DNA of 64,000 bases from Suillus spraguei (lineage: Eukaryota > Basidiomycota > Agaricomycetes > Boletales > Suillaceae). Position 1 is the stretch's first letter, and the number at the start of each line of letters is the position of its first letter. Where the stretch lies: the NCBI GenBank assembly GCA_016800925.1, contig JABCPU010000068.1, positions 1 to 64,000 of the forward strand, given 5' to 3'. Position numbers and translations under genes: made by a program. Positions 44,498 through 56,776 of this stretch are shown here, in pieces. The notes under the pieces were generated by a model. It searched no databases and was not told the DNA's origin. It saw nothing but the letters and a program-made list of their open reading frames with translations.

Positions 44498-46696
44498 CGA
44501 CGCTCCCGATGTTTCTGGTCTCCTGCCAATTTGCCGCCGCCAAGTTCTTGTCCGACTCTTTCTCAATTCTACTCGATTGCACTCACCAGGATACAGTAAA
44601 CACAAATCAACACCTGATTCAGCAACTCGGCACTCCCCGCACGGTCCATATTGATAGAGATCATGATTGACAGAGAACCTCCGTGTAATCACGTAGACTT
44701 GTACCAAGACCAGACAGATTCCCAACATTCACACAAGGAGATGGACAAGCATGGTTGCAATCTTCAGGACCCTTTCTGACGCATATATTACAGTAGTGAC
44801 GTTGTAACAGCGCTCGCGATTGGTCAACACCAATTCATTTACATATTAGCCCAGGAACCCGGTTGAATGCAGAAGAGAGATGAATTCCTGCGCATACTTA
44901 ACGAGTGTCTTGTAACATAAAGTATCATGATAATCTGGCAGCCTCTAATATCCAAAATCTCAACTATGCGCGGCGATGGGAGAAAGAGGCGTCAGAACTC
45001 TGCCCGGGAAGATCGTCTAGGCGTTCTGTTCTTGTTGGAGGGTCCATTTTAGTCGCGTTCCGGAACAAAGGTGAAGCGGTTTATAATCTCTGACTCACCC
45101 TGCCAAACTTGTCTATGACCGGTTCTTGAAGTATCAAGTTCGAGACTATTCGGCTTCGCCTTTGGGTGATAAAGCACGACCCGCAGGCCCTGCACTAGCG
45201 ACCATGAAATCAAAATATGCCACAGTAGAAGGATATGGGGCAATCAATTACTATTGAGGAGCTGTGGGCAGCATCTCATTCCGGTATGTAACGTCCATGT
45301 TTTAGGATAGCAGCAATTCCTAGTCACAAACTTACTGAGCGGAGCCCGAGTGATTGAACACGATCGCTGTTCTCCATGAACCAGCTGGCACATATTCGAA
45401 TCTTGAAACTCAGTGGCCCTGCAGGACTGCCACGTCCATTAGAGATGATGTTGCTCCATTCGACTTGGCGGTAGTATACCCAGGTCGCAGCGATATACAG
45501 GGCTACCAGCAAACCTGGCAAAATTTAGCCGCCAATAGCCAGACTTGTCAAAGGAAGATCACGAGTTACGTCCTCGTATCAGTACTAGTATTAGGGGCTG
45601 TTTTGTTATAAGTAAAGTTTTGGTCAGCCTGACTCAGCCTCAGGAAATCCATCAAGTGATTCAACTTGAACGTCAACTCTTGCAATTTTATGGTTAGCAT
45701 CCAGTTGCCTCAGGACGCTCACGAGCCGGCCGCAGTAAATAGTTGGCACAAAGGTAAACAAAATCTAGTACCACTCACCGAAATCACCATTCCAACTGCG
45801 CGTTGTTTGCTTGTCAATGCCCAAGTATTTGAACTACACGCTTCACAAGTGTAGAACCATGTTCGATGTGCATCCCGAGACTGCGCCGCTGCGGCATCGT
45901 CAATTCGTGCGGTAGATATTTCTTGAAGAATAAAGTCGGGCCAGGATCCACGTGAGGCAGGGAAGAACTATGAAATGGTTCGCGCACCAGTGACATAGAA
46001 GAAAGGGTGCATGAATCGCGCTGAAGACATAAACGTTGTGTCTCCGACCAATGAGAACATATATTATAGGGCATGGGCCAACCAAGGCATCATGAATTCA
46101 TCCTTGTACATACCGGTCATTGGCTCCATACCAATTGGCCTCATTTGCTCCTTTCGATTCCCATAAGTGTACTAGTAGTGATGCCTCCGCATGCTTACAA
46201 GTGTAGATCACTACGAGTATGTAGTAGTTCTGGTCGGTCAGACCCTTGAAAACAAATGACCAAATGCCACTTCTGTCAAGGTCGAACGTTGGGTTTCGGA
46301 TGATTGTTCGAATGATGAATGAAATTGAAAGAAGTGGCTCTCTTGGTTACATGTTAAATTGTCACTCCGACGAACGTGGATCCGTAATTTATATATCCAA
46401 CGGGAGCTGACGGCAGTCATGTACGCATTATAGCCGACTCAGTCACAGTGGTTAGATATCCTCCACAAGTTACTGTCAGACTCGTTTCCCCCCTACCGCT
46501 ATAATTTATTCTTCATCTATAACATCTTTATCATCTAAAATATAGACATTCGACATTGAAGTAACCAACAATTCATCCAGAGTTACCGTCTGTGCCGCCT
46601 TATCATCGGCATCGACATACAACACAGCCGACACGATCACGAGGAGGAGTGATTTTATCTCCCCCCAGCGATCGTTCAGTCTGATAAACCTAGCGC
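44498..46696. other. 2.2 kb without a supported gene
   Basis: Several short minus-strand stretches at 45,050-46,080 are hydrophobic (for example 45,243-45,049 and 46,085-45,900), which hints at a decayed membrane-protein gene. No order of exons gives a continuous frame, and no family motif is visible. 46,100-46,690 is AT-rich upstream DNA of the next gene. Confidence 0.35.
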
Positions 46697-49600
46697 ATGA
46701 CCTTGCTCCATGTCTACTTTGCACTACGCAAGCAGCAATCATTTCACCGCCTGCTTAATGGCGGTCCTGGACAACCTTCCATTTCTGTCAGCACTAGCAG
46801 CGGAAAATCATGGAAGCGCGCGGGGATACTGAGCTCAGGAATAGCCCTCGAGATAAATGCTCTCGATACGCTTGGCAGGTCGGTCCTGCATCTGGCATGC
46901 ACCTCCACAGAGGCTTCAAGCTTGGAGTACGTCCGCATGCTCCTCGCCCACCCAGCCATCAACGTGAATGTATTGGACAAGGAGAGTCACTGGACGCCCT
47001 TACACAGGGCGCTATATGCGGGAAACGTCCCTGCTGCGTACGTCTCTATTTTTGCATGTGCAGCCGGTGCAGTCTTGTCTTATCGAGTTTAAGGATTCTC
47101 CTTTTGAAGCACCTGGATATCGATACGTCCATCAAGGACTTAGAAGGGTATACTGCTCATGACCTCTACAACTCAACCGTCAGATCTGCAAAGCCTACCG
47201 AGGACGAAGAGACTCTTGCCGAGCTGTTTACCTGGGGTACGAACAGGTAAGTCGACGTGTTGGTGGAATTGAGTGATCAACGCCTCAAGGGGTTTTGACA
47301 TCAGAAACGCAGCATTGGGGCTGGGCGATAGCAATGATAGGGCACATCCGGATCAAGTTGTCATTCCCCGTAAGGACGATGCAGCATATCAGCACGATAG
47401 GACCCTCGACGACCGCTTCGCCCCAATTCGTGTCCGGCAGGTATCAATGTCCAAGCTTCATACAGGCGCGTTTTTTTTCATGCTATATACGTACCGAGCT
47501 TACCTTTCCGTAGTTGTACTCACCTCCGAACCTCGGGATAATATCCGTGTGTGCGGCTTTGGCGGTGGAGGACGGTAGGCGCAGGCATATACTCAATCGT
47601 ATGTTGCATTACTAATTTTCTGTAGCTTGGGTACAAGTCAACATACACAATACGCCCTCGTGCCCCTTCCTGACATCAAACACACCATTGAGTCTGTTGC
47701 GCTTGGTCAAGACCACACCCTCGCACTCACTTCGACTGGAGAAGTTCTCACTTGGGGACTCAATCGTTTTTCTCAGCTTGGATATGTAATTGAGGTCTCA
47801 TCCTCCGCCAAACAAGATGAGCAAATCCAGACTACGCCACGGAAAGTTGGCTCTTTGAGGAGAGAATTTATCAAAGGTGTTGCAGCGTGCAAGACCGCTT
47901 CTGGTTGTTGGACAGATACAGAAGTATGGACATGGGGTACGAACGGCGGGCAACTTGGTTGGTTATTTTTCTCAGGTTGTTAATATGTGCTCACGTCGAA
48001 ATTCATTAGGGTACGACAAGGCATTGGTACCCGTCCAAGTGCTCCCTCGTAAAGTCTCCAGCATAGTGCAGCCTGTCCGCGCAATAGTGATGACAGTTCG
48101 TTGGAATTTTTATATGGTTATAAAATGAGAGTGACTCCGAATTCAGGAAACCCTCATGGCGTGTCTACTCCTCACTGGCGAAGTCGTGTGTGCTTGGTCT
48201 GGAGGAGTCTCCAAGATTAGGTCAGACTTTTCCTGAGGTCGGTTCATTTTCTCTCTGACTGTCGATACCTAGTTTCCCCACCCAGAGATTTTCCTCAGAG
48301 ATATCTGTCTATCGACCCCCGCAAGCAATCAAGGGTCAAAGCATCACAAAGCTCAGGAGCTGTGATGATACCATCGCCGCCCTCTCGTCGAATGGGGAAG
48401 TATTTACGTTTACTTCACAACTTATTGGAGAAGGCGATTCCGCAAAGAGTTTCCCTGCTTTCAAGCCCCAACGCATATGGACGCTGAGACGCCAGTTCAG
48501 TGCTGTGCAGGTGGGTGGGCTTAAATTCCAATACCATACTGTCTGACGTCTTGTAGGATGTTGATGTTGGGGCCGATGGAACTGTCATAGTCTGTACTCA
48601 GTCTGGACATGTTTACGTCCGCTCGCGGAATGCCAAAGGAGGTCAGGGCTCCGGTGCCAAAGCATTCAAATTCCAGCGCATACCGTACATACAGCGTGCT
48701 GTTGCTGTCTGCGCAAACAGCACAGGGGCGTTTGGAGCTCTGCGCGTTGATTTTAAACCACCGCCCATCCACGTCAATGCGCGTTCATTTTCATGTGATA
48801 TTACTGAGATCCAGCCATACCTGGGTCTTTCATTACACGCAGAGGCACCGTCTGCCACACCAAACATGACAACACCTCTCTTGGATGCTGATGAAGATGG
48901 CGAGGATGCGTCGATCCTCGACGATATCAGAGATCTCTCGAAGTTACTTTGCATTCTAGACCAATGCAAGAACGCGCCAGATATCGCCTTGCCCTATAAT
49001 GCCGACGTAGTTGTCGTCACCCCTGGTCCACTGCACCTTCCAGCTCACCGGCTCATTCTCGCTGTGAGATGCTCAGTATTAGGTAACATTTTGCATAGCG
49101 GACGTTCATTACATGATAAATCCTCAGGGATTGAGATCAGTCTCGTCTCGGGAGACAGGATCCGTATCCAAATCAACGGATGTCATCCGTTCACGGTCCT
49201 GATTCTCCTTCGATACTTGTACTCGGACCAGCTCCTCGCCATCTGGGATTTACGCATTGGCACCCCTTTCGTGTCCCAATTTCAAACATTCGCTATGAAG
49301 CCTGTAGCAATCAAGGCGGAGCTTCAGTCACTTTCGCGTATATTGGATCTTCAACTTCTTTTGAAAGCACTTCAATCGCCAGGAAAGCGAGTTCCCACTC
49401 CTTCACAAGTAGAGGACTTCCGCCTGCTCTACGAGAAAACCCAGTTAATTGGGCGACAACGGAATGATACAAAAGAAGACTCCCTTGCGCCCGACGTCGC
49501 GCTCCACCTCGCCGATCAGGTCATCGTTTGGAGTCATTCAGTGGTGTTACAAGCCCGCTGTCAATTCTTTGCCAGCTTCTTTAAAGATGCTGCATGGACA

Positions 49601-51521
49601 TCTAAGCGTCGTGATAAGTCGGGTATCATAGACGTTAATCTCGAGCATTTGGAGTGGCGGGCCATGCAATTCGTCGTTCGATGGATGTGTTATGGAGACG
49701 AGAACTTGTTTGAATCTCTTGGTGTGTTTTTGTGTCTTATTGTCTTACTTTCGGCCGTCTTACTGCATCGAAGACTTTGTGCAAGGGGTAGATGACGTGC
49801 TATCCTTCATGTTCTCTGTTCTTGCAGCAGCGGTGAGTTCACATGCACTATCTTTACACGCGTGGTTTATAATGCAACGTCAACCAGAACGAACTTCTAC
49901 TTGATCGTCTGATGCTTCTCTGTTCACAAGTCATTTTGAAGCATCTGGATGTTTATAATGCGTGTTATTTGCTCACTGATGCGACGCACATTAACGCGAC
50001 CCATCTCGCTGAACGCCTGCAAAGTTATATTACTGCAAATCTAGAGATGATGCTAGAGGGTCGCATGCTCGAGGATCTCGACCCTTCCGTCGTGCGACAA
50101 ATTTCTGAGTACATCCGCAGTGCGCAGATGACAAAGTCCCCGGTCTCTCGCTCTAACCTGCTAGCGAATGAAGCGCTGCGGAAGCATGCTGAATGGCTTT
50201 CTCAACAGGAATTCCAGTCGTGTTTGAACCTGTAGACAAGCCACAGGTTTACAGAGATTCTCCAAAGTCGCTGACTCCGAGTCCGAGGACTCGGACTTGC
50301 CCGATCATTTCGAGTCTATCTGTGCATCCGGCAGCAGATTCGCGCAAGGCTGCTGATGCAGGGCCGTCAGGAGACGAGCTGTTCACGATGGACGAAGTAC
50401 CTTCGTCGGTTATCACTCCTAATCACGCGGTACCTGCGGTTGCTGAACCATCTGGATCAGCAGCGGTATGGAAACGGTCCATCTCTACACCCAGGTATGT
50501 GGAGCTTTTGCTTTCATTCTTGCTATGCATTGTGCTGATACCACTATGAAGGACTGATCTGAAAGCCATTATGGCAGAGGCTGAGAACACGAAGTAGTCG
50601 GTGCTACAAACCGAGCAAGACATGGTGCTATGGCTGGTCAAGAATCTTTGAAACAAGTAGCTACGCCACAACGTCAGACCTCAGGCTCGTCGCTGAAGCC
50701 TGACGCGTCACCGACACCGCGTCGAACGCCGTCTGATCTTGACTTGGGGAAGTCTTCACTCCCCGGATCATCCGCCGCCACGAAGCCAGCGCCTCCGAGA
50801 ACACCCCAGCGGCTGGCTACTCAAGTCGCACCTTCATATCCGAAGACTCAACCAAATACACCTTCACTTGGCCCAGTCTTTTCCCCTGTCCGACAGGTGC
50901 CTCCGACATCCAGTTCGCCAGGTTCTCGACGTGTTTCGTACGTACCTGCTGTTTCCCTCGGCCACGTATTTCTGATTCCTATTTGCCAGGAATACGGGTG
51001 CTGCATGGACACTTCCGCCTGTTCAGCCAGTGGTACAATCGAGCGTTGCAGAATCATCATCCCTTTCATTTGCCGAGATACAACAATTACAACTTCTGCA
51101 GGGCATGCCTGCACCAAAGGACAAGCGATCGCTTGTCGAGATTCAAGAAGAGGAGCGAGCTATTCAACAGGAGGCAGACTTTATGAAATGGTGGGCGGCG
51201 GAAGAGGCGCGTACTCAGGCTGAAGCGCACAGAGCTCCTGAAACAAAAACGCAACGTGCTACTCCTTATAAGAGTAAAAATCGAGGAGGGAAGAAGTCAT
51301 CTTACGGTGCTCGCCTGAAGCCTAGTGATGCGCGCCCGAAGCCTAGTGATGTGCGCCCTGCTCAAGGTTCTAACCGTTCCGAGGAGGGGGGGAAGCAGTC
51401 CACGACACCCGCAGCTAGCGGTGCGATGCTGCAGGCTGGAGGTTCCAGCCCGAAGAACCGAAGGAGACAGGAGTCTGCTAGGTCGGCAGTGGATGATTCT
51501 ACTCGTGTTCAACGGCGGTGA
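46697..51521 (+). CDS. IBTK-like protein: ankyrin, RCC1 repeats, two BTB domains, disordered tail
   Basis: The architecture matches animal IBTK and fungal BTB proteins of the same plan, which act as substrate adaptors of CUL3 ubiquitin ligases. ATG at 46697. Ankyrin repeats: NALDTLGRSVLHLACTSTEA and LDKESHWTPLHRALYAGNV (46,840-47,040). RCC1 repeats: ELFTWGTNRNAALGLGDSN, VCGFGGGGRLG, ALGQDHTLALTSTGEVLTWG and VWTWGTNGGQLGYDKAL (47,210-48,700). First BTB: DVVVVTPGPLHLPAHRLILA to ILLRYLYSDQL (49,000-49,230). Second BTB: DVALHLADQVIVWSHSVVLQ to FVVRWMCYGDENLF, with a three-box-like helical part (49,490-50,230). The tail to 51,521 is Pro/Ser-rich with a charged helix (EEERAIQQEADFMKWWAAEE). At least ten introns. 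Confidence 0.87.
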
Positions 51522-51713
51522 GCCATGTATCAAGCCTCCAGCCCACTAATAGCGATAGTATGGACTATGGTCATTGTCGAAAGGAAAGCATAAGTACCGA
51601 AACGAGATTCAATAACCTGACTTTGAAGATACATAGATGCATGTGAATGCCAGGAACTTTGTCCACTAGCTACACGCTCTGATTGGCTATAATTTATCAA
51701 CCATTGTATCTTA

Positions 51714-51792
51714 CAGCTCTTTGCATAAAGGATGGCAGTGGCGTCATTTTTCGTTCAATTAGGAAACATTAGACTTAGTGAAATTTCGCTCA
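51714..51792 (+). repeat. Left terminal inverted repeat (79 bp)
   Basis: It is nearly identical to the reverse complement of 52674-52754. The differences are one extra T in the right copy and a few substitutions (GGAAACATT against GGAAATGTT). The high similarity points to a young insertion. Confidence 0.92.
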
Positions 51793-51832
51793 TGTAGCCT
51801 TACTATACTATCATCATTATCATCTCTGCAAC

Positions 51833-52363
51833 ATGGGATTTCGCAAGATCAGTCGCGATGTGAAACTTGCAGCAATCCGACTCCATGAACGAGACCTTCT
51901 AAGCCTCCGCAATATCCTAGATTCCTGTGGATTTTCCGAGTGCACCTGGTTTCGGATTTTGAAGCTCTGGCGCGAAACCGGCGACGTCGTGAACCATCGA
52001 CCTACATTACGTGGTCGTCTACGTGCTCTTGATCATGAAGATATTGATTGTCTGCTTCGCCTCATAAGGCAAAATCCTGACTATTTTTTGGACGAACTCA
52101 CGCACCTCCTTGCAACAAATCAATTCATATCTGTACATTTCACAACAATCTTTCGCGAGCTCGAACGTGCTAATGTGAGCTACAAAAAACTCAAGCGCAT
52201 TGCCAAGGAACGCAACGAAACTCTGCGTGCTGAGTTTATCGCACGCATGGCTCAGTATGATCCACAGGAGTTAGGATTCATTGACGAGACATCAAAGGAC
52301 GAGCGCACACTCAGTAGGCGCTATGGTCGATCAAAAACAGGCACACGCGCACAGAAAAAGTAG
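51833..52363 (+). pseudogene. Transposase N-terminal half (helix-turn-helix plus first catalytic Asp)
   Basis: ATG at 51833, MGFRKISRDVKLAAIRLHER. Two helix-turn-helix units follow (residues about 5-55 and 65-125: LRNILDSCGFSECTWFRILK; LDELTHLLATNQFISVHFTT), which bind the TIRs. The catalytic domain begins with GFIDETSKDERTLSRRYGRS, containing the first Asp of the DDE/D triad. TAG at 52361-52363 ends the frame at 176 codons. Read-through would continue VFVRGRRTSTEALLTLDGIV to about 52,440, and then homology stops. The second Asp and the last acidic residue are absent, so it is inactive. The element could still move if a full transposase is supplied elsewhere in the genome. Confidence 0.85.
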
Positions 52364-52439
52364 GTGTTTGTGCGTGGACGCCGAACATCCACAGAAGCCC
52401 TCCTCACACTAGATGGTATTGTTGCTGCAACCGTCGTTG

Positions 52440-52640
52440 AAGGCTCGAGGACTGCACAGGCTTGTCATCTTCGCCATCGTCGTTAGAGTCGGGTTCCTCA
52501 TCCATGTCATCCTCTGAAGGTCCCTCGATTCGAGTATTGTTGTCATCAGGGCCATTAGAAATGGAATCAAGGTCACTCAGGCTGTCATAATCTAGTAGAC
52601 TCTTGTGTTTTTTAGATGCAGCGATAGTTATAAACACCAT
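52440..52640 (-). other. Acidic antisense ORF inside the transposon
   Basis: On the minus strand an open frame from 52640 (ATG, VFITIAASKKHKSLLDYDSL) encodes a very acidic Asp/Ser/Asn-rich stretch (GPSEDDMDEEPDSNDDGEDD). It fills the place where the transposase C-terminus should be. It may be a captured host fragment, an inverted piece of the element, or filler. No family is recognised. Confidence 0.4.
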
Positions 52641-52673
52641 AATAATAATGATTTGAAGAGAAGATGGTGTACA

Positions 52674-52754
52674 GTGAGCGAAATTTCACCAAGTCTAACA
52701 TTTCCTAATTGAACGAAAAAATGACGCCACTGCCATCCTTTATGCAAAGAGCTG
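52674..52754 (-). repeat. Right terminal inverted repeat (81 bp)
   Basis: Reverse complement of the left TIR with one extra T in the T run. It is followed by the TA target dinucleotide at 52755-52756. Confidence 0.92.
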
Positions 52755-52837
52755 TAAGGTTCTAGCATTGAAATTTGGATGAACAGGACATTTGGCCAGG
52801 GATGTCTGGTGCGCAAAAGTAAAGACTGTGACGTAGG

Positions 52838-54274
52838 TTACCGTCGAATCCCAGTCCCTGGATTACGCCTCGTGCTGATCACCTCGTCATCTTCGTCATA
52901 GCGATGTAGCAACGAATCCGTGGTTCCATCGATTGCATCCAATTCAACACCCTTGATGTCTTCGAACCGGGTAGTATACGGTTGATGTGCATTTGCCGAT
53001 GCTAGGTGGGGGTAATACTGCCTGTACGAAAAATATGCAAGGAGAAGTCCAAGGGCAGATCCAGTCACAACGTCCTGCCAGTGATCTAAATGGCAAAGTG
53101 AGTAATCTAAGATGTTTTGATAAAACAGGGATCGTACGACGATAGTCCATAGTGCGCGAAACTGCCACGGACGTTGCGGCAACAAGAGGAGCGATAAACA
53201 TCCACGCTTTAATCTGAATCGTAGGTAGTCAAACATACGTTCACGACAGGGCAAATAGAACTTACAATATATCCTCGGGTGTCAAATAAATGTAGTTTAC
53301 CGGCCAAATAAAAGGCGAGAAATCCGAGGCCTGCAAAGGATACTGCATATAGATATATCAGATCAACAGCAAGGAGAGATGACGTCAGGCATACAGCTGG
53401 AATGGCCACTGGGGAAGCTTCTCCATCCATCTTCGAGTATCGCTGATACCGTCTGCGTACATATATCTGCTGTAGATAGGCCTAAAAACGGGTCTCCAGA
53501 GCCCGTCGCAGGCTGACAGCGGGAAATTAAATCTTGAAAGATCGTAAGATACGCTATGTAAATCTATCATAAACGTGAAACTGCAAGCTTACCTGGCCGA
53601 GGCCGCCCGACCGTGACTTTGACTAACAGTGTAATGGTCCTTGTCATCGACAGAGAGAGACACACTGCATCGTCATTAGCAGCCATAAAATGTGACTACT
53701 AGATTTGGGCACGTACATCCCAGAGTGCCATGGTGGAGATCCCACCATGACCGAACTGTCAAAAAATTGACGAGGCATTGAGTCGCCAATGGGATGTAGA
53801 AAGAGATGAATTCAAGAGCTGTTGTCTGGAATGTGGTTAATAAAAGGATATTGTCCATGTTCACTGGGGCTTACCCCGACACGTTGATGCACAGCATAGC
53901 TGGTGGGTATGAAGTGAGCATTGAAAGTAGGCAATACGAAGCCAGTTGATAAGTAATACCCACGGATATCGTAACCTAGCAAGATGATAAGGCGAACCTG
54001 ACAACTGGAAGGAATGATTGACACTTACGAGACATCAGACAGTGAGAAGTGCCTCTTAAACCCAGAGATGTGTTTGTCGATGACCCAGAAGATTCCCCTA
54101 CGAGTTGATACCGCCTTTAGCTCTGGTCACTCCATGCCTGAACCTTCATGGCTCCAGCTTGAAATTCTCACCAAAGCACACCGGATATGATCCTTTGGGG
54201 GAAAAAACTGCATGAGTTCAAGCTCAAAGTTTAGTGATCAAGAAGTTCACCAGTCGGGGGCATAGGACGTCATG
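52838..54274 (-). CDS. DPP1: PAP2 family lipid phosphate phosphatase (DPP1-like)
   Basis: This integral membrane enzyme dephosphorylates diacylglycerol pyrophosphate, phosphatidate and related lipids. A likely first exon starts at ATG 54274 (MTSYAPDW, donor GTGAAC). The next readable exon gives GIFWVIDKHISGFKRHFSLS. After AVHQRVG and NFLTVRSWWDLHHGTLG the three catalytic motifs follow: K-x6-RP (KVTVGRPRP, about 53,620-53,590), PSGH (DGWRSFPSGHSS, about 53,440-53,400) and SR-x5-H-x3-D (SRTMDYRHHWQD, split by an intron at 53,150-53,080). All three are intact. Membrane helices include SFAGLGFLAFYLAGKLHLF and GSALGLLLAYFSYRQYY. The C-terminal tail (FEDIKGVELDAIDGTTDS and onward) is acidic, ending at TAA 52840-52838. 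The join between exons 1 and 2 is uncertain. Confidence 0.87.
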
Positions 54275-55063
54275 AATCGCCGTAAGCCTAGATGTGGTCC
54301 GTGGTCTTGGCTCATGGTGTTGGGAATGACAGAGTTTGATTAGAGTTGCAAAAGATACAGTCTGTCCTGGTTGTGAAGGGAGTTTATCGCTAATGTCCGC
54401 ACGCTTTGAAGGTCATCTTCCCAGGTGTTCCCCGCTCCCTTGGAGCTGCTGTCATACTAATGAGTCGTTCTCACTCAAACTAGCAGGATCTATTCTTGAC
54501 TAGTACGAACGTGAAGTCTACAAGTGCGGACTCTGCAATACGTTCCAGACAAGCATTGAACGTTGAACCATGCATCATGTTCCGCATTCTGTGTCTCTCG
54601 TATCTTCCACGAAGTCGACGAATAGTCATCCATTAAACAACGGAGGTCACGATGATCTTGAAGACTCCTGTATAACTTTAGAAACGTCTTGGGAATTGTC
54701 CCATCGTATACCCATGCTAATGACTAATATACCACAAGCTCGTCATGAACCAGATGAAAATGGACGTGGACTGGCATAAAAATACCTTTGGGTGACTTTC
54801 GGATATAATACAGTCGATTTATTACCTTACAGTATGTTGCCTTCTGTTCTTGTTTGACAAAATTAGTCGTGGAGGAAAAGATTCAAAGAAACCCAAATTT
54901 CTGAATTCGCACATTTAGAGCATTGTGTAGGGAGGCGGCGTATGCCAAATGTAAATTCCAGACGATTCACAAAGACAGCCCAGACATCATCACGAATGAC
55001 ATCAGTTCCAAATACGTTTGGAATGAAGATGCCTTCTTGTAAGAATCAACCACACCCACACTA
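54275..55063. other. Intergenic; no supported gene
   Basis: It lies between the PAP2 gene start and the 3' end of the next minus-strand gene. Short open frames (54,570-54,779; 54,942-55,208 plus) have no motif, and the second is antisense to the next gene. Confidence 0.4.
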
Positions 55064-55836
55064 TCACTGGGAGTGCACCGAAGCTGGAGCATTGAGCCGC
55101 AATGCTTCCCGTGCAGCTTCCCTCTTCGCGGCCTGCAGCGTCCACATCCACTTCAAATCCCGCTCGACCTTTTCCTTCCTCGCACGTTGCCTTCGCTTGT
55201 TCAAATGACTCCAATCCTCCCCAACACCTACGTCTGCTGCCGTGAGCCGAGGCAATCCCAGTAATTCCGACTTCGAGAGAGTAGAGGCGGGCAAGGGCTT
55301 AGGTGGAGGAGGGGGCGTCGTCATTCTCCATAACCAAGTGTTTCTCGGTGTAGCGAGTAACACAGCCTGTTCCTTCCGCGCAGCTTTAGTCACCGTTTGA
55401 AGCCGGTGGTCAATTTCCACTTGCGAGAGCGTTCGTTTGGTGCAGAACTTTTCCACCTTCTTCGAATTTACTAGGTCTGGAAGCACCACTCTTTTTAAAT
55501 ACCTGCGTTATGAAACTGAGTGCATCAACCAAGAACTGTGTCAATGTTAACTCACTGTAGAGACCGTACGGCATGCTCTGGATGAGGCGGTCGAGTAGAG
55601 GGTTGCCTTGTTATCCCACGCACGATACTTGGATGTTCTTTCTTTGGCACGTTATGCTGTGGCCCCGACTCATCTGAAACCAGTTGGATCGTTGTCTGTT
55701 TCAAAGCCAAATTGTAAATGTCCTTGGTCGACAATGGCGTTTTTGATGAAATAACTATATTGTGTACGAGCTCGCGCGCTGAAGGCAAGCAATGACGTGG
55801 CCATAGATTTTTTCGAAATGAGGGAATGGCAGCCAT
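55064..55836 (-). CDS. Conserved-looking fungal protein, possibly mitochondrial
   Basis: ATG at 55836 gives MAAIPSFRKNLWPRHCLPSA, an Arg/Lys-containing start without acidic residues that could be a mitochondrial presequence. ISSKTPLSTKDIYNLALKQT follows, then HPSIV and, near the end of exon 1, HPEHAVRSLQ. An intron (GTGAGTTAAC to ATAACGCAG) joins in phase to YLKRVVLPDLVNSKKVEKFC. Exon 2 continues with TWLWRMTTPPPPPKPLP and a basic helical C-terminus (HLNKRRQRARKEKVERDLKW, MWTLQAAKREAAREALRLN), ending at TGA 55066-55064. The HPEHAVRSLQYLKRVVLP block feels like a fungal mitochondrial, perhaps mitoribosome-associated, family, but I cannot name it. About 235 aa, two exons. Confidence 0.7.
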
Positions 55837-56776
55837 GATTTGGACGTGCAAGAATTGAGGGCAAACAATCTGCTTACGTATGAGACGTGTTCCTCAGAGT
55901 AACATCACAAAAATTGACTATGTATGTAATTTATGCCAAGTTTGAGCTTCTTACACTGTAGTACCGTGAGGTACCCAACCCAAGGAGTAACTCCAGGATT
56001 CAACATTAAAATAACCTATTTTATGATGCGCCTGTGTAATGCGAATCAGCATCAGCGTCTATATGATTGTTAGATTCAAGTTTTGGATGTTCCTTCGCCA
56101 TTCAGTAAGGTGGATAATTATTTCTTGCTTTCCAACGGTTTATCAGGGACTCGGGAGATTCACGAGGAGTCGTAGCAGTGAGCATATCGGTCTGTCGGCT
56201 GTGACCAAGCGCTTCAAAATTTCAAACAGATACTAGGTTAGTGACCAGTTCGTGTGCGCTGACAGACGATTTTGGTCTTATCGACAACTTTGTACGAAAC
56301 ATTCTTGAAGATGTTTACGACCAATGCTGACAATGACGTCTCGGATCAGTTAAGAATATCGGAATTTTGCGGAACGAGCGAAGGGACGAATCATTGCCGC
56401 ACATACAGATCATCGCCTGCAGCCGTTCCACTGGAAGATCGTAAGCCATGAGACAAACAAAGAATGGGTACTGATCATGAGCACCCAAGTTCCCCTGCCT
56501 TCTGCGTCGGTCATTCCACTGAAGAGTTGTATCAGTGTGAATATAGCGAGACTAAAAACAAAGATCCGCTGTTGATCTGATAAAAACGTTCAGGGCAAAG
56601 CTTGCGTGTAGTTGGCGGTATTTCCCGAGCAGTCGGACGCACGTGACTTGTACTATCACTAACAAGTACTGCAGTCTGCGGAAAGTTCCCTTGAGCGTCC
56701 CTTTCTCTTCTACTTTAATGTTGTCAGGCCCAGTATGCTGTGTGATGGTAACGAGTGTATTGAAGAGTGTGCTACG
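55837..56776. other. Divergent intergenic region
   Basis: 940 bp between two divergently transcribed genes. No RNA gene, repeat or motif-bearing ORF was seen. Confidence 0.4.

Larger units (their letters stand above)
51714..52754 (+). mobile_element. Tc1/mariner-type DNA transposon, internally rearranged
   Basis: Both ends start CAGCTCTTTGCATAAAGGAT in inverted orientation and are flanked by TA (51712-51713 and 52755-52756), the target duplicated by this superfamily. Length 1,041 bp. It carries a truncated transposase and, in the second half, sequence unrelated to transposase. It sits in the narrow gap between the convergent IBTK-like (stop 51521) and PAP2 (stop 52838) genes. Confidence 0.9.

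Noticed and set aside
44900..46100. Series of short hydrophobic minus-strand ORFs suggesting a membrane protein gene
   Set aside because: No combination of exons with GT-AG sites gave a continuous frame or a family motif.
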